Part shown: positions 7,752 to 16,574 of the stretch, piece after piece | How the letters are laid out: each line of letters starts with the position of its first letter | How positions within the stretch are numbered: position 1 is the first letter of the stretch | Notes under the pieces: model-generated | Told to the model about the DNA's origin: nothing | What the model saw: the letters and a program-made list of their open reading frames with translations, nothing else | The model's database searches: none | Program-made: the position numbers and the translations under genes | Source: CAZCEC01 sp964497615 | GTDB taxonomy: Bacteria; Chloroflexota; Anaerolineae; Anaerolineales; UBA6663 | DNA length: 64,000 bases | Direction of reading: 5' to 3' | NCBI GenBank assembly: GCA_964497615.1 | Contig: CAZCEC010000013.1 | Span: 46,958 to 110,957, forward strand

Positions 7752-9197
7752 ATGTCGCTGGCGGACTATGGCGCGCGCCGATCTGGGGGCGGCGGCTGTT
7801 TGGGCTGGCTGGCGCTTGGCGTGGTGGGTCTGTTGGCCGGACTGGCGCTGGCGGCTTTCCTGGGGCTGCCCCGGCTGGAGGCGGTGTTCCCCCTGCGCGG
7901 CGCGCCGGCCGCCTCCTCGCGTACCCCCATCCGTCTAACCTTCAACCGGCCGATGGACCTGGCATCGGTGCAGGCGGGCCTCAGCCTGTCGCCGGCCATG
8001 CCAGGCGCGTGGACGGCGGAGGGCGGCACGCTGACTTTCACCCCGGCGGAGACCTGGCCGCTGGGCGCGCTGGTGACGGTGACCGTGAGCGGCGGGCGCA
8101 GCGCGGCCGGGCTGCCCCTGCTGGGCGACGACACCTGGACCTTCACCATCGGCACGCGCCGGTTGGCCTATCTCGCCAATCTGGATACGCCCAACCTGTG
8201 GGTGCTGCCCGTGGAGGGCGATGACCCGCCGCAGCCGGTGACGGCCGAGCCCGAGGGCGTGTACGACTACGCCATCAGCCCCGATGGCACAATCTTCGTC
8301 TTTGCCGCCCGGCGCGCTGACGGCGGCGCCGACCTGCGCACTATTGGCGTGGACGGCACGGGCGCGGCTGACCTGCTGGTGTGCCCTGGCGAGGCCTGCG
8401 TGTCGCCCGCGTATTCGCCGGATGGCCGCTGGCTGGCCTATCAACGCCACGTGCTGGTGCCGGGGCTGGCGGCGGGTGCGTTGAGCCTGGGCGCGGCGCG
8501 CGTATATGTGCTTGACCTGGAGACGGGCGCAGACCGGCCCATGCCCGACCCGCAGAGCCGCTTTCCGCGCTGGGGGCCAGATGGGCGCCTGGCCTACCTG
8601 GACACGAATCGCGAGGCGGTGGTGGTGCTGGACCTGGCGACGGGCGCGGCGACCTATGTGCCCAACGCCTCCGGGCAGATGGGCGATTGGGCGCCGGACG
8701 GGCTAAGCCTGGTGTTCCCGGAGGCGGCGTTTCCGGTCACGGTGCCGGACCCGGCCGACCCCGACCATGTGGACGATCTCGAGGGCGCGCTCACCACGTA
8801 CCTGGCGCGCGTGGTGCTGGCGACCAATGCGCAAACCAACCTGTCGGGCGAGGGCGCCCTGACGGACGACGGCTCGCCGGTATTCTCGCCGCTGGGCGAT
8901 TGGCTGGCCTTTGGCCGCAAGCAGAGGGTGAACGACCAGTGGACCCCTGGCCGGCAACTGTGGCTGATGCGGAGCGATGGCAGCGCGCCGCGGGCAATTA
9001 CCGACGATCCGCTTTATAATCACAGTGCCTTTGCCTGGAGCACGGATGGGGCCTGGCTGGCCTATATGCGCTTCAGGACCGATGAGCCCGGCGCGCCGGC
9101 CGAGATCTGGCTGGTGGGCGTGGATGCCGCGGGCCAACCCGTGCCGGGGGGGGCGCGCCAGTTGGCCGCGGGCTATTTGCCAGAATGGCTGCCGTGA
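7752..9197 (+). CDS. Membrane-anchored Ig-like / TolB-type propeller protein
   Basis: The 481-residue protein has one N-terminal membrane helix (GWLALGVVGLLAGLALAAFLG, about 17-37). A bacterial Ig-like Big_5 domain follows at about 50-135 (PIRLTFNRPMDLASVQAGL; TWTFTIGT). The rest is a beta-propeller of PD40/WD40-like blades, each marked by a (S/A/W)-P-(D/L)-G-x-W-L-(A/V)-(Y/F) motif (ISPDGTIFVF, YSPDGRWLAY, GPDGRLAYL, APDGLSLVF, FSPLGDWLAF, STDGAWLAY). It probably acts outside the membrane in binding or assembly; no enzyme motif is visible. Its stop overlaps the next start (TGATG). Confidence 0.8.
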   Translation: MSLADYGARRSGGGGCLGWLALGVVGLLAGLALAAFLGLPRLEAVFPLRGAPAASSRTPIRLTFNRPMDLASVQAGLSLSPAMPGAWTAEGGTLTFTPAETWPLGALVTVTVSGGRSAAGLPLLGDDTWTFTIGTRRLAYLANLDTPNLWVLPVEGDDPPQPVTAEPEGVYDYAISPDGTIFVFAARRADGGADLRTIGVDGTGAADLLVCPGEACVSPAYSPDGRWLAYQRHVLVPGLAAGALSLGAARVYVLDLETGADRPMPDPQSRFPRWGPDGRLAYLDTNREAVVVLDLATGAATYVPNASGQMGDWAPDGLSLVFPEAAFPVTVPDPADPDHVDDLEGALTTYLARVVLATNAQTNLSGEGALTDDGSPVFSPLGDWLAFGRKQRVNDQWTPGRQLWLMRSDGSAPRAITDDPLYNHSAFAWSTDGAWLAYMRFRTDEPGAPAEIWLVGVDAAGQPVPGGARQLAAGYLPEWLP

Positions 9198-9763
9198 TGA
9201 ATCAGACGCCGACCGAACAGCAACACATCTGGCTGAACCGGCTCGCGCCGGACTTCACCCTGCCGGCGGTGGCCGGCGGCCGGCTTTCGCTGTCTGACAT
9301 GCGCGGCTTTATCGTGGTGATCAATTTCTGGTCGGCGGAGTGCACCTGGAGCCGCCGCGCCGATGTGCTGCTGGTGTATCGGGCGCTGACGTGGGAGGCG
9401 CGCGGCGTGCGCATCGTGGGGATTGCGTCCTGCTCGAACGAGTCTGAGAGCGAGATTCGGTTCGAGATGCAGGCCCGGCACCTCCGCTATCCGGTGGCGC
9501 TGGACTTCGACCAGCGCGTGGCGGAGCTGTACCGGGCGGAGATGACGCCGCATTTCTTCGTGCTCGACCGGCAAGGCATGACCCGGTACGTGGGCGCGCT
9601 GGATGATGCGACCGAGGCCTCGCGGAATGCCAAGACCTACTATCTGGACCAGGCCGTGAACGCCCTGCTCAACAACCGCGCCCCGAAGCCCGCCTATACG
9701 CCGGCCTTTGGCTGCCGGCTGGCGCGCGGGTCGGGCCGTCTGGGGCCGCGGGCAAACGAATGA
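9197..9763 (+). CDS. Redoxin / thioredoxin-fold protein lacking CxxC
   Basis: The 188-residue protein has an AhpC/TSA-Redoxin fold: PDFTLPAVAGGRLSLSDMRG, then VVINFWSAECTWSRR, and TPHFFVLDRQG with the cis-proline near the end. The position of the thioredoxin active site reads CTWS, so the second cysteine of CxxC is missing. It may be a one-cysteine peroxiredoxin or a non-redox member. The start at 9197 overlaps the previous stop by one base (TGATG), implying translational coupling to the propeller protein; ATG 9185 is an in-frame alternative. Confidence 0.75.
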   Translation: MNQTPTEQQHIWLNRLAPDFTLPAVAGGRLSLSDMRGFIVVINFWSAECTWSRRADVLLVYRALTWEARGVRIVGIASCSNESESEIRFEMQARHLRYPVALDFDQRVAELYRAEMTPHFFVLDRQGMTRYVGALDDATEASRNAKTYYLDQAVNALLNNRAPKPAYTPAFGCRLARGSGRLGPRANE

Positions 9764-10875
9764 AACTGGAGACCATCCTGGATGTGGCGGGTTTGGCTCT
9801 GCGCGCCGCGGAAGTGGTGGCTGGCCGCCTGGCGCCCGGCGACGCCGGCAAGCCCGATGACCGGGTAGACAAGATCGTGCGGCGCGCCGTGCCCGTGGCG
9901 GAGAAGGTGCTGGACCGGGTGGCGCCCAGCGCCAACGGCCGCGCCGCCAAACGCGCCCGGCGGCGGGCAGACCGGAAGGGGCGGCGGCGACGCTCCCCGC
10001 TGGGGCTGGCCGCCTCCACCCTGGCGGGCGCGGCGGCGGCTGGAGCCGTGGCCTACCTGGTGGTGCGCCAGCAGCAGCGGGTGCGCGAACGCTACCGGCC
10101 CACGCATGCGCCCTTCCGCTCTGAACTGCTGACCGTGCTGGCGCCGCCCGGCGGCGTGGGTCGGCTGGACCTGGCCGGGCAGACCCTGGTGGACCGCAAG
10201 ACGGGCGCCGAGTATGCCCTGGTGGACGGCATCCCGGACTTTATCGCGCCCCTGGCGGCAACCGCGGAGCAGGCCGACGAAGAGAGTTGGATCCAGGACA
10301 TTGTGCGGCCCATCGGCATGCGTGTCATGGGCCGCAACCATGCCGGCAATGCGGCCTTCGCGGGTGCGGTGGCCGTGGCCGCGGGCGAGGGCTGGGTGCT
10401 CTCCGCGCCGGCCGGGCGCGGCACCTATGAACTGGAGATGGCCCGGGCCAACCCCAAATTGCGGGTGCTGTGTGTGAGCAACAACTGGGATGTGCTGCTG
10501 GAGGCGCGCCGCCGCGGCAACGTCGAAGGCCTGACCAACCTGTACTTTGCCCGCGGCACGCCGCGCCTGCTGCCGGTGCAGGACCAGGTGATGGCGGGCA
10601 TTTGGATCAGCGGCGGGCTGCACCGCTACCCGCGGCCGGAGCGCGAACTGACCCAGTTCATGCGCGCGGCCAAGGCGGGCGCGGCGGTGGCGGGGGTGTC
10701 GCTGGTGTTTGGGGGCCCGCCGATGCGGGACCAACTGCTGCGCCTGAGCGCCCCGTATCTGCCTGGGCTGCGCGACCTGGAGGCGCACCTGGCGCTGCTG
10801 CAGGCGGTGGGATTGGCCGACCTGCGGCTGGCGCGGGACGGGGCGTTTGTGCGCTTCAGCGGGGTGAAGGCGTAA
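9760..10875 (+). CDS. Membrane-anchored methyltransferase-like protein
   Basis: A 371-residue protein that starts within the previous stop (ATGA overlap). The N-terminal 80 residues are very basic (RAAKRARRRADRKGRRRR), followed by one hydrophobic helix (LGLAASTLAGAAAAGAVAYLVV, about 81-102). A segment LVDRKTGAEYALVDGIPDF resembles the Trm112-like lead of SAM methyltransferases but has no cysteines. The rest follows a class I methyltransferase pattern with a weak glycine motif (LSAPAGRGTYELEMARANP). The usual acidic residues are poorly kept, so it may be inactive or bind another ligand. The 3' end overlaps the convergent nitroreductase gene by 20 bases. Confidence 0.55.
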   Translation: MKLETILDVAGLALRAAEVVAGRLAPGDAGKPDDRVDKIVRRAVPVAEKVLDRVAPSANGRAAKRARRRADRKGRRRRSPLGLAASTLAGAAAAGAVAYLVVRQQQRVRERYRPTHAPFRSELLTVLAPPGGVGRLDLAGQTLVDRKTGAEYALVDGIPDFIAPLAATAEQADEESWIQDIVRPIGMRVMGRNHAGNAAFAGAVAVAAGEGWVLSAPAGRGTYELEMARANPKLRVLCVSNNWDVLLEARRRGNVEGLTNLYFARGTPRLLPVQDQVMAGIWISGGLHRYPRPERELTQFMRAAKAGAAVAGVSLVFGGPPMRDQLLRLSAPYLPGLRDLEAHLALLQAVGLADLRLARDGAFVRFSGVKA

Positions 10876-11425
10876 GCCAGGTGGTGCGGTCCTCAGGGCC
10901 GGGGCGGACGGGCGGGGGCAAGTCGGCCACGGGGTAACCCACGTAAAGAAAAGCGATCAGGTGCTGGTCTAGTTCCAGCCCCAGCCACTGCTTGACTTCC
11001 GGGCAGGTGGCGGCCGAGCCGGTGCGCCATTTGACGCCCAACCCCAGCGCGTGCGCCGCCAGCAAGATGTTCTGCGCGGCGGCCGCGGCGGCCGCCACAT
11101 TCTCAATCTCAACCACCTTGGGTCCGTTGGGCTTGTCCACGGCCACCACGATGATGACGGGCGCGCGCAGCGCCTTGGCGCGCTCGACCGCGGCGGCCTC
11201 GGGCGGGGCGTCGGGCTTGGCGCGCATCAGCGCCTGCGCCATGGCGTCGCCCAACCGCTCACGCGTCTCCCCTTCGATCACAAAGAACCGCCACGGCCGC
11301 ACCTTGTAGTGATTGGGGGCTTGCGCCCCGGCCGCCAGCAGCCGCTCGATCAACTCGCGCGGGACGGGATCGGGCTTGACGCTGCCGACGGATTGGCGGG
11401 TGTGGATGGCATCAAACAGGTCCAT
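10856..11425 (-). CDS. Nitroreductase family protein
   Basis: A 189-residue FMN-dependent oxidoreductase of the YdjA-like type. The N-terminus IHTRQSVGSVKPDPVPRELI and APNHYKVRPWRFFVIEG are the FMN-binding signatures. VAAAAAAAQNILLAAHALGLG and the C-terminal FLYVGYP complete the fold. Members reduce nitro compounds, quinones or flavins with NAD(P)H; the substrate is unknown. It is the last gene of a minus-strand trio with DUF2255 and an FAD oxidase, 12 bases after the DUF2255 stop. Confidence 0.85.
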   Translation of the reverse strand: MDLFDAIHTRQSVGSVKPDPVPRELIERLLAAGAQAPNHYKVRPWRFFVIEGETRERLGDAMAQALMRAKPDAPPEAAAVERAKALRAPVIIVVAVDKPNGPKVVEIENVAAAAAAAQNILLAAHALGLGVKWRTGSAATCPEVKQWLGLELDQHLIAFLYVGYPVADLPPPVRPGPEDRTTWLTPSPR

Positions 11426-11437
11426 GCGGAATCACTT

Positions 11438-11830
11438 TCATTGCGTGTTCTCCATGGGGGCCAGCTCAGTGGTGGTGGCGCGCGACTTGGAACGGGACAG
11501 GTCGCGCACATACCGGCGTGAGGCGGGAGTGTGATACTTCTCGCGGTAGGCCTGGCTGACGAGGTCCTTGAGGCGCTCGCTGCGGGTGCGGATGGCGCGG
11601 ACAGGATACTCGCGGCCGCCCACCTGAATCGTGCCCCGCGGCGCGGCGCGGAAGGCGTGCGTCCAGCCGTCCAGTTCGAGGCTCCATGAGCGGATGAAAA
11701 GACGATTCTCGACCACCACGACCCACACGGCGATGAAACGATGGGGCCGCGTGCCCGCGCGCAGGCCGATGACCAGGGCCTTGCGAGCGGCAGCGAGAAC
11801 ATCGGGCGGAAAGCGAGGCGGCGTTGGCAT
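11438..11830 (-). CDS. DUF2255-like protein
   Basis: A 130-residue protein starting at ATG 11830, four bases after the stop of the FAD oxidase gene. The central part (HRFIAVWVVVVENRLFIRSW; GTIQVGGREYPVRAI) matches the small beta-barrel pattern of DUF2255, a family related to split-barrel flavin/F420 proteins. The C-terminus is basic. The spacing on both sides implies co-transcription with two flavoprotein genes, suggesting a redox role, but the biochemical function is not known. Confidence 0.7.
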   Translation of the reverse strand: MPTPPRFPPDVLAAARKALVIGLRAGTRPHRFIAVWVVVVENRLFIRSWSLELDGWTHAFRAAPRGTIQVGGREYPVRAIRTRSERLKDLVSQAYREKYHTPASRRYVRDLSRSKSRATTTELAPMENTQ

Positions 11831-11834
11831 CTTG

Positions 11835-13268
11835 TCAGGGCGCGAGGCGCGGCGGCAGGTCCAGAAACTGCTCGATGTCGGGCGACAGGCGCAGGTTGCG
11901 ATTGGGGTAGTGCTGGAGGTGCAATTCGCGCAGCCGGGCGAGGTTCGCCGAGCCGACGCTCTGCCGGAAGCCGGGCCCAATGAAGCTCTTGGCCCAATGG
12001 GGCCGCACGGCCGGGAACTCGCGCAGGATGCGGTTCTGGATCTCGCGCAGCCAGGGGTAGGCCGACAGGTCGGAGTAGATGTCGATGGAGGCGGCGGGGC
12101 CGGCATGGTTGCCGGCAAACACCAAAGGGCTGGCGGTGCTCATCTCGCGCACGCCGATGATGCTTTTGAGATAGAAATTGTTGGCCGCGCGAAACTCCTC
12201 GGCCAGCGCCAGGATGCGGCGCAGCACGGCCTCGGCCTGTTCCAGAGGCGCGAAGAAGGCTGTCTCGAAACCAGTGTAGGCGGGATCGAAGATTTGCTGG
12301 AGGACGACGGGCGGCCGGGTGCCGGCTACCAATGGATAGGGGTCGTACAGGTAGTCCAGGTCGTCAGGGGTGGTGATGAATTCCTGCTGCATCCCCAGGG
12401 CGAAGCGTTCGATCTTGCGCTGGAACCAGGGTCGCCAGCCGGGTACCCAGCGGTCGAACAGCCAATAGTAGCGCAGGAAGGCGACGCTCCACCGCCCGAC
12501 GATGGGCCAGGGGCGCGGCGCGGCGGTAGGGGGCAGGCTGCCGTCCGTGGCGCGGAGCACGTTGAGGGCGATTACGGGGTCGTCCGCGCGGGTGTAGGGA
12601 AACAGGGCGTAGGCCACGGCATCCGCGCCCGGCGTGAAATCGGGCTTTTGCGAGAGGCGGCAGATGCGGGTGGAGACGCGGTACTGCTGGAAGGGGACGG
12701 TCGCGAGTTTCAGGCGAACCACGGGCGCGATGACGCCGAATGAGACGGCGATGAAGGGGAACTCGCCGTCGCCGGGCCGCAAGACGACTTCCTGGCCGGC
12801 GCCGTTGAGGAAAACGAGTTGGGTGACGCTGTCGGCCATGGTGGCGTCTGGGCCGTAGCCGTGCGTGCCGGTGACGAGCGCGCCGATGACGGTCTGGCTC
12901 ATGTGGCTGCCGCTGTTGATGAGCCGGCGGCCGCGGCGGGCGAGGAACTGCTTGACCTGCCGCACCAGCACCGAGGGGCCCACCTCCACCTCGCCGGTGG
13001 CGTCGTCGAAGGTGATGGCATGCAGGGCCGAGGTGCGGCGCGGGTCGGACTTGCCGAAGTGGACGGCGAGGGTGCGGTCCACCAACTGGAGGCCGTTGTA
13101 GGAGTGAGAGGTGCCGACGACGCTGTACTCACCGGCCTGAATCACCCGGGCCAGGTCGGCGGGGTGATTGACTTGCCGCAGCCGCACCTGGGCGCGGAAG
13201 ACCTTGACCCAAGAGTGCAGGGTCGTCCACTTGATGCGCTCGGCGGGCGGGAGCGGGGCAGGTTCCAT
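11835..13268 (-). CDS. FAD-linked sugar-lactone oxidase family protein
   Basis: A 477-residue member of the vanillyl-alcohol-oxidase superfamily resembling L-gulono/D-arabinono-lactone oxidases. The FAD domain shows VVGTSHSYNGL, the INSGSHMSQTVIGALVTGTHG loop and FGVIAPVVRLKL. The C-terminal substrate domain ends with HWAKSF and a terminal LHLQHYPNRNLRLSP, where D-arabinonolactone oxidases end similarly. ATG 13268 gives a natural N-terminus; longer in-frame starts would run into the antisense membrane gene. It heads the oxidase-DUF2255-nitroreductase operon. The substrate may be an alditol or aldonolactone. Confidence 0.8.
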   Translation of the reverse strand: MEPAPLPPAERIKWTTLHSWVKVFRAQVRLRQVNHPADLARVIQAGEYSVVGTSHSYNGLQLVDRTLAVHFGKSDPRRTSALHAITFDDATGEVEVGPSVLVRQVKQFLARRGRRLINSGSHMSQTVIGALVTGTHGYGPDATMADSVTQLVFLNGAGQEVVLRPGDGEFPFIAVSFGVIAPVVRLKLATVPFQQYRVSTRICRLSQKPDFTPGADAVAYALFPYTRADDPVIALNVLRATDGSLPPTAAPRPWPIVGRWSVAFLRYYWLFDRWVPGWRPWFQRKIERFALGMQQEFITTPDDLDYLYDPYPLVAGTRPPVVLQQIFDPAYTGFETAFFAPLEQAEAVLRRILALAEEFRAANNFYLKSIIGVREMSTASPLVFAGNHAGPAASIDIYSDLSAYPWLREIQNRILREFPAVRPHWAKSFIGPGFRQSVGSANLARLRELHLQHYPNRNLRLSPDIEQFLDLPPRLAP

Positions 13269-13320
13269 GGCGGGGTGGCTGGGCCAGGCGCGGCAGGCGC
13301 ACGGCTCTCGCGTGGCGCGG

Positions 13321-13326
13321 ATTGTA
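13321..13326 (-). promoter_or_regulatory. Candidate -10 for FAD oxidase operon
   Basis: On the minus strand TACAAT lies 52 bases before ATG 13268, inside the 76-base gap to the upstream membrane gene. No clear -35 is visible. Confidence 0.4.
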
Positions 13327-13344
13327 GCCGGACGGCAGGGAGAG

Positions 13345-14241
13345 TCAATCGCGCGAGCGCGGACGGGGGCCGATCCTGCGCCGCGCAGCCGCTGCGCCCC
13401 ACGCCAGGACCGCGGCGGCGGCCAGCGCCAACAACTGGAGCCAGCCATTGAAGGCGAAGAAGTTGCTGGCGGTCGTGATGTAACGATACTGGGGCGGCGT
13501 GCCGATGAGATGATGCACCAGTGGCATGAGCACATAGCTCAGCGCCAGCCCAGCGGCCAGCAGGGCCGGGGCTGAGGGCGATGGCCGGCGGCGCCACCAG
13601 CGCAAAATGCTCATCAGTGCCAGCCAGGCCGCGCCGGCCGCGACGCTGCCCCATGCCGCCGCCCATGCAACAGTGGGGCTGAGCGAGAGGCCGCGCGCCG
13701 GCAGCTCCACCGCCCGCAGGAACAAGAGCACTGGCATCAACCCCACACCATCCGCCACAAGCCACGCCAGGTCAGCGGGGCCTTCAGCCGCCCGCTTTCC
13801 ATAGGGCAGGGCCACAGCCAGGCCAGACAGTGTGGCGGCGGCTGCGGCGGCGGCCAGCCCGAATGGGAGGGTGGGCGTGTTGGCGGTCATCGTGATGGCG
13901 GGAATGCCTAAAGCGAGGGGCAGTGCGCACAGCGCCCAAACGCGCGGCCACGGGGCGGGGGCAAAGGCGCTGCGGCGCCAGGCCGCCAGCCGGCCCAGCA
14001 GATAGTTGAGGCCTACATACGGCACCAGCACCGCCCCGGCTGCCACGAGGCCGGCCATCCAGTAGCGGCTGGAAGTCTCCGCGTCGAAGGGTTGGGCACG
14101 GGGAATGTTCACCGTTGTGTGTTCGTAGAGAAAGATAATGTGGCGGTTGGCGACGCCAAACCAATAGTAGAACAGGGCCAGGACGAAGGCCGAAATGACC
14201 CCGGCCTCCGCGAGTGCCCGGCCCAGCGGATGTATTTTCAT
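13345..14241 (-). CDS. Polytopic membrane protein of unknown function
   Basis: A 298-residue protein with about eight predicted membrane helices, for example VISAFVLALFYYWFGV near residue 15, ALCALPLALGIPAITMT near 105 and LLALAAAAVLAWGAAAA near the end. A large GAGGAG ribosome site precedes ATG 14241. The final residues are strongly basic (RRRIGPRPRSRD), consistent with a cytoplasmic tail. No recognisable family motif. It is transcribed divergently from urocanate hydratase with a 114-base spacer. Confidence 0.7.
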   Translation of the reverse strand: MKIHPLGRALAEAGVISAFVLALFYYWFGVANRHIIFLYEHTTVNIPRAQPFDAETSSRYWMAGLVAAGAVLVPYVGLNYLLGRLAAWRRSAFAPAPWPRVWALCALPLALGIPAITMTANTPTLPFGLAAAAAAATLSGLAVALPYGKRAAEGPADLAWLVADGVGLMPVLLFLRAVELPARGLSLSPTVAWAAAWGSVAAGAAWLALMSILRWWRRRPSPSAPALLAAGLALSYVLMPLVHHLIGTPPQYRYITTASNFFAFNGWLQLLALAAAAVLAWGAAAARRRIGPRPRSRD

Positions 14242-14343
14242 TGCCCAGGCTCCTCGCCCAGCATACTAACAGGGTATGACGAACATTGGCGGCTGCCGGT
14301 GACACGCGGCCTGATCCATACCCCCACACTCCCACACTTGGCC

Positions 14344-14349
14344 TATAAT
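14344..14349 (+). promoter_or_regulatory. TATAAT -10 placing the transcript start at the hutU ATG
   Basis: A perfect TATAAT lies exactly six bases before ATG 14356. Transcription would begin at or next to the A of the start codon, so a leaderless mRNA is likely. There is no Shine-Dalgarno sequence (the spacer is CCCCCC) and no obvious -35. Confidence 0.6.
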
Positions 14350-14355
14350 CCCCCC

Positions 14356-16008
14356 ATGCCCCGCTTGATCCGTTCGCCCCGCGGCTCGACGCTGACGTGC
14401 AAAGGCTGGCTGCAAGAGGCCGCCTACCGGTTGCTGCAAAACAACCTGGACCCGGAGGTAGCTGAGCGCCCGGAGGACCTGGTGGTGTATGGCGGGCGCG
14501 GGCAGGCGGCGCGCAGTTGGGCGGCGTTCGATGCCATCCTAGAGACGCTGAAAACACTGGCCGATGACGAGACCCTGCTGGTGCAGTCGGGCAAGCCAGT
14601 GGTGGTGTTCAAGACCCACGCCGACGCGCCGCGGGTGCTGATCGCCAACTCCAACCTGGTGCCGCACTGGGCCACCCAGCAGCACTTCGACGACCTGGCC
14701 GCGCAGGGCCTGATCATGTATGGGCAGATGACGGCCGGGTCGTGGATTTACATTGGCACACAGGGGATTCTGCAGGGCACGTATGAGACCCTGGGCGCGC
14801 TGGCCCGGCAGCGGGGCTGGCCGTCGCTGCGGGGCAAGTTTGTGCTGACGGCGGGGCTGGGCGGCATGGGCGGGGCGCAGCCACTGGCCATCACCATGAA
14901 TGAAGGCGTGGGGTTGGTGGTGGAGGTGGATCCGGCTCGCGCGCAGCGCCGGCTGGAACACGGCTATGTGGACGTGGTCGTGGATACGCTCGAAGAAGCG
15001 ATGACCCTGGTGGACGAGTGCCGCGCCAACGAGACGCCGCGTTCCATCGGGCTGATCGCCAACGCCGCCGATGTGTTCCCGGAGTTGGCCCTGCGCGGGG
15101 TGACGCCGGATGTGGTAACCGACCAGACGCCCGCGCACGACTATCTGGCTTATATCCCCGCCGGGCTGACCCTGGCCCAGGCCGATGATTTGCGGCGCGG
15201 CGACCCGGCCGAATTCGCGCGGCGCTCGGGCGAGAGCATGGCGCGGCACGTGGAGGCGATGCTGAGGTTCCAGCAGCGGGGCGCGGAGGTGTTCGACTAC
15301 GGCAACAATTTGCGCCAGCGCGCGCTGGACGCCGGGGTGAAGAACGCCTTCGACTATCCGGGCTTCGTGCCGGCGTACATCCGGCCGCTGTTCTGCGAGG
15401 GCAAGGGGCCGTTCCGCTGGGTGGCGCTCTCCGGCGACCCGGAGGACATCTACCGCACAGACGCCGCCGTGGCCGAGCTATTCCCGGAGGACGAGCACCT
15501 TCAGCGCTGGCTGCGGATGGCGCGCGAGAGAATTCACTTCCAGGGACTGCCGGCGCGCATCTGCTGGCTGGGGTATGGCGAGCGGGCGCGGGCCGGGCTG
15601 CGGTTCAATGAGATGGTGGCGCGCGGCGAAGTGAGCGCCCCCATCGTCATCGGGCGCGACCACCTGGACTCCGGCTCAGTCGCCAGCCCCAACCGCGAGA
15701 CGGAGGCGATGCGCGACGGCACCGATGCCGTGAGCGATTGGCCGATCTTGAACGCCCTCGTCAATGCCGTGGGCGGGGCGACGTGGGTGTCATTCCACCA
15801 CGGGGGCGGGGTGGGCATCGGCTACTCACAGCATGCCGGGCAAGTGATCGTGGCAGATGGCACCGCGGCCGCCGCGGCCCGGCTCCAGCGGGTGCTGACC
15901 ACCGACCCAGGCATGGGCGTGGTGCGCCACGCGGATGCAGGGTATGATGAGGCGATCAGCTTTGCGCGAGAACAGGGGATCCGGATGCCGATGCTAAAGG
16001 AAGGATGA
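14356..16008 (+). CDS. hutU: Urocanate hydratase
   Basis: Converts urocanate to imidazolone propionate, the second step of histidine degradation, using tightly bound NAD+. The 550-residue length and conserved blocks match HutU: VVYGGRGQAARSW, QMTAGSWIYIGTQGI, the NAD-binding GKFVLTAGLGGMGGAQP, ITPDVVTDQTPAHD-like (here VTPDVVTDQTPAHD) and the C-terminal WVSFHHGGGVGIGYSQHAG. ATG 14356 is preferred over longer in-frame starts because it directly follows a TATAAT box and matches the family N-terminus. Imidazolonepropionase (hutI) is 2.5 kb downstream; no hutH is in the window. Confidence 0.95.
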   Translation: MPRLIRSPRGSTLTCKGWLQEAAYRLLQNNLDPEVAERPEDLVVYGGRGQAARSWAAFDAILETLKTLADDETLLVQSGKPVVVFKTHADAPRVLIANSNLVPHWATQQHFDDLAAQGLIMYGQMTAGSWIYIGTQGILQGTYETLGALARQRGWPSLRGKFVLTAGLGGMGGAQPLAITMNEGVGLVVEVDPARAQRRLEHGYVDVVVDTLEEAMTLVDECRANETPRSIGLIANAADVFPELALRGVTPDVVTDQTPAHDYLAYIPAGLTLAQADDLRRGDPAEFARRSGESMARHVEAMLRFQQRGAEVFDYGNNLRQRALDAGVKNAFDYPGFVPAYIRPLFCEGKGPFRWVALSGDPEDIYRTDAAVAELFPEDEHLQRWLRMARERIHFQGLPARICWLGYGERARAGLRFNEMVARGEVSAPIVIGRDHLDSGSVASPNRETEAMRDGTDAVSDWPILNALVNAVGGATWVSFHHGGGVGIGYSQHAGQVIVADGTAAAAARLQRVLTTDPGMGVVRHADAGYDEAISFAREQGIRMPMLKEG

Positions 16009-16044
16009 AGGATGAATTATGAAGGATGAAGCTACATGCTTCAT
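16002..16044. repeat. GGATGAA short repeats with small hairpin
   Basis: Directly after hutU are copies of AAGGATGAA (at about 16002, 16009 and 16023), and then ATGAAGC (16026-16032) with its complement GCTTCAT (16038-16044). The sequence partly overlaps the hutU stop region. It looks like a small dispersed repeat rather than a terminator. Confidence 0.5.
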
Positions 16045-16063
16045 AGTTCGTCTTTGAAACGAT

Positions 16064-16471
16064 ATGCCTATTCAATACCGCTCTGACGCACTGCTGCGCG
16101 CGCTGGCCGACCTGCATAAGCAATCTGCCGGTCTGCGCGGGGCCGCGCTCATCACCCGCGACGGACTGGTGATCGCGGCTTATCCTCCCGGCTGGGACGC
16201 CGACATCCACGACCCGACCGGAGGGGAGCACGTGGCCGCGATGGCGGCGGTGGTGGCCGGCGAGGCGGAACGCATCCTAACCCGGTTGGACCAGGGGGAA
16301 CTGCAGCAGGTGCTCATGGAAGGCGAGCGCGGCACCATCGCCGTCCTGCGCGTGACGGCGGAGGCGGCCCTGGCCCTGTTGTTGGCCCGCGACGCCAAGG
16401 CGGGGCTGATCCTCAGCGCGGCGCGGCAGGCGGCGGGCGGCCTGCGCGCCATTCTCAATCCGGCCACCTAG
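16064..16471 (+). CDS. Roadblock/LC7 domain protein
   Basis: A 135-residue protein with the roadblock fold: an N-terminal helix (ALLRALADLHKQSAGLRG), then GAALITRDGLVIAAYPP, the long helix HVAAMAAVVAGEAERIL and strands GTIAVLRV. These domains dimerise and commonly act as scaffolds or GAP partners of small GTPases (MglB type). No Mgl-type GTPase gene is adjacent. It sits between hutU and an MFS gene, so any link to histidine use is only positional. Confidence 0.8.
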   Translation: MPIQYRSDALLRALADLHKQSAGLRGAALITRDGLVIAAYPPGWDADIHDPTGGEHVAAMAAVVAGEAERILTRLDQGELQQVLMEGERGTIAVLRVTAEAALALLLARDAKAGLILSAARQAAGGLRAILNPAT

Positions 16472-16478
16472 ACCATTG

Positions 16479-16564
16479 CCACGAAGGCCCGAAGCCACAC
16501 AGGCTCACGAAGAATAGCGGAAGTCGAATACTTCGGGCGGCTTTGTGCCTGCGTGTCTTTGTGG
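16479..16564. repeat. Long imperfect palindrome of the CCACGAAGGC type
   Basis: CCACGAAGGCCCGAAGCCAC on the left is mirrored by GTGCCTGCGTGTCTTTGTGG on the right, around an AGAATAGCGG-type centre. The element fills the gap between the roadblock and MFS genes and ends ten bases before the MFS start. It resembles dispersed palindromic intergenic elements; no coding potential. Confidence 0.65.
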
Positions 16565-16574
16565 TTAAGCCCCG

